This document shows, in pieces, positions 63,189 through 64,000 of a DNA stretch of 64,000 nt. A program made the translations under genes and the position numbers. Where the stretch lies: the NCBI GenBank assembly GCA_005843835.1, contig SZXZ01000087.1, forward strand, positions 1-64,000, given 5' to 3'. Origin of the DNA: Chlorobium sp. GTDB lineage: Bacteria; Bacteroidota; Chlorobiia; Chlorobiales; Chlorobiaceae. The first letter of the stretch is position 1, and each line of letters opens with the position of its first letter. The notes beneath the pieces were generated by a model. It saw only the letters and a list, made by a program, of their open reading frames with translations. It had not been told where the DNA came from and made no database searches.

Positions 63189-63998
63189 TCAATGAGCTTC
63201 AGCCAGTTCCCGAAGCTCATTTTCAACCTCGACTATCTGGAGAATATTATCGAGAAACCATGGATCAATACCAGTTGACTTATGAATCTCGTCAATGGTC
63301 GCTCCAGCTTGAAATGCGTATCGGAGATAAAATAACCGGTCAGCTTTCGGAATCTTTATTTTTTCAAGAATATCCTCTTTTGCAAATTTTTTCTGCTGCT
63401 GAGTCATATCAAGAACATTCATAATATCCTTACCGTCCGACCCAAGTCCTGCTCGACCTATTTCTAGACCTCGTAACGATTTTTGCAATGCTTCCCTGAA
63501 ATTTCGCCCGAATGCCATTACCTCTCCAACGGACTTCATCTGCACACCGAGACGGGCATCAACGTTCTTGAACTTTTCAAAATCCCAACGCGGAATTTTT
63601 ACAACACAATAATCAATGGCAGGTTCAAAACTGGCTGGAGTAGTTTTTGTAATATCATTCAGAATTTCGTCAAGCGTATAGCCTACTGCTAGTTTTGCAG
63701 CTACTTTTGCAATAGGAAAACCAGTTGCCTTGGAAGCCAAAGCAGAGCTGCGTGATACTCGGGGATTCATCTCAATCACAACAATCCTGCCATTCTCGGG
63801 ATTGATGGCAAATTGGATATTGCTTCCGCCCGTCTCAACTCCAATCTCTCTGATGATTCTTATGGAAGCATCCCTAAGCTCTTGATACTGTCGATCCGTC
63901 AAAGTCTGGGCGGGAGCAACAGTAATAGAATCACCCGTATGCACCCCCATAGGATCAAAATTCTCAATAGAGCATACGATAATTACATTATCAGCCAA
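63189..63998 (-). CDS. carB: carbamoyl-phosphate synthase large subunit, N-terminal half (partial; 5' end outside window)
   Basis: [66 protein letters not shown], then oligomerisation domain ending at a genuine stop ...[14 protein letters not shown]. Confidence 0.93.
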   Translation of the reverse strand: MADNVIIVCSIENFDPMGVHTGDSITVAPAQTLTDRQYQELRDASIRIIREIGVETGGSNIQFAINPENGRIVVIEMNPRVSRSSALASKATGFPIAKVAAKLAVGYTLDEILNDITKTTPASFEPAIDYCVVKIPRWDFEKFKNVDARLGVQMKSVGEVMAFGRNFREALQKSLRGLEIGRAGLGSDGKDIMNVLDMTQQQKKFAKEDILEKIKIPKADRLFYLRYAFQAGATIDEIHKSTGIDPWFLDNILQIVEVENELRELAEAH

Positions 63999-64000
63999 AT

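Noticed and set aside
1-64000. CRISPR arrays, tRNA/rRNA genes, prophage, toxin-antitoxin or defence islands
   Set aside because: No regularly spaced repeats, no tRNA-like cloverleaf I could confirm in the intergenic spacers, and no phage, nuclease or TA families among the translations.

Overview
This window is almost certainly chromosomal DNA from a green sulfur bacterium (Chlorobium/Pelodictyon-like). That rests on a PscC-type reaction-centre cytochrome c, a BchG-type bacteriochlorophyll synthase, a single-chain pyruvate:ferredoxin oxidoreductase, PEP carboxylase and an LpxC-FabZ fusion. Most of the window is dense housekeeping sequence: trpD, trpC, pheA, dapA, gcvPA/gcvH, tilS, recN, ruvB, ruvC, polA, pnp, leuS, acsA, panC, hprK/hpf, bamA-like and others. 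There is one IS3-family insertion sequence (about 17.62-18.83 kb). I found no rRNA, convincing tRNA, CRISPR array, prophage or recognisable defence island. The most interesting observations are: (1) a canonical sigma-54 -24/-12 promoter with an upstream inverted repeat, driving an unrecognised small ORF that is cut short by the IS; (2) a BamA/D15-like outer-membrane gene whose signal peptide can only be joined to an upstream GTG start if a T10 tract gains one T, suggesting slippage, phase variation or a sequencing error; (3) an IS transposase whose two frames need +1 rather than the usual -1 shift at an A8 run; (4) an H-NS-like gene behind about 880 bp of AT-rich DNA that contains a terminator-like hairpin and a decayed coding remnant; (5) several candidate structured leaders and orphan coding fragments. 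I did not find clear evidence of a complete, previously undescribed multi-gene system. All assignments are from reading the translations and no searches were run.
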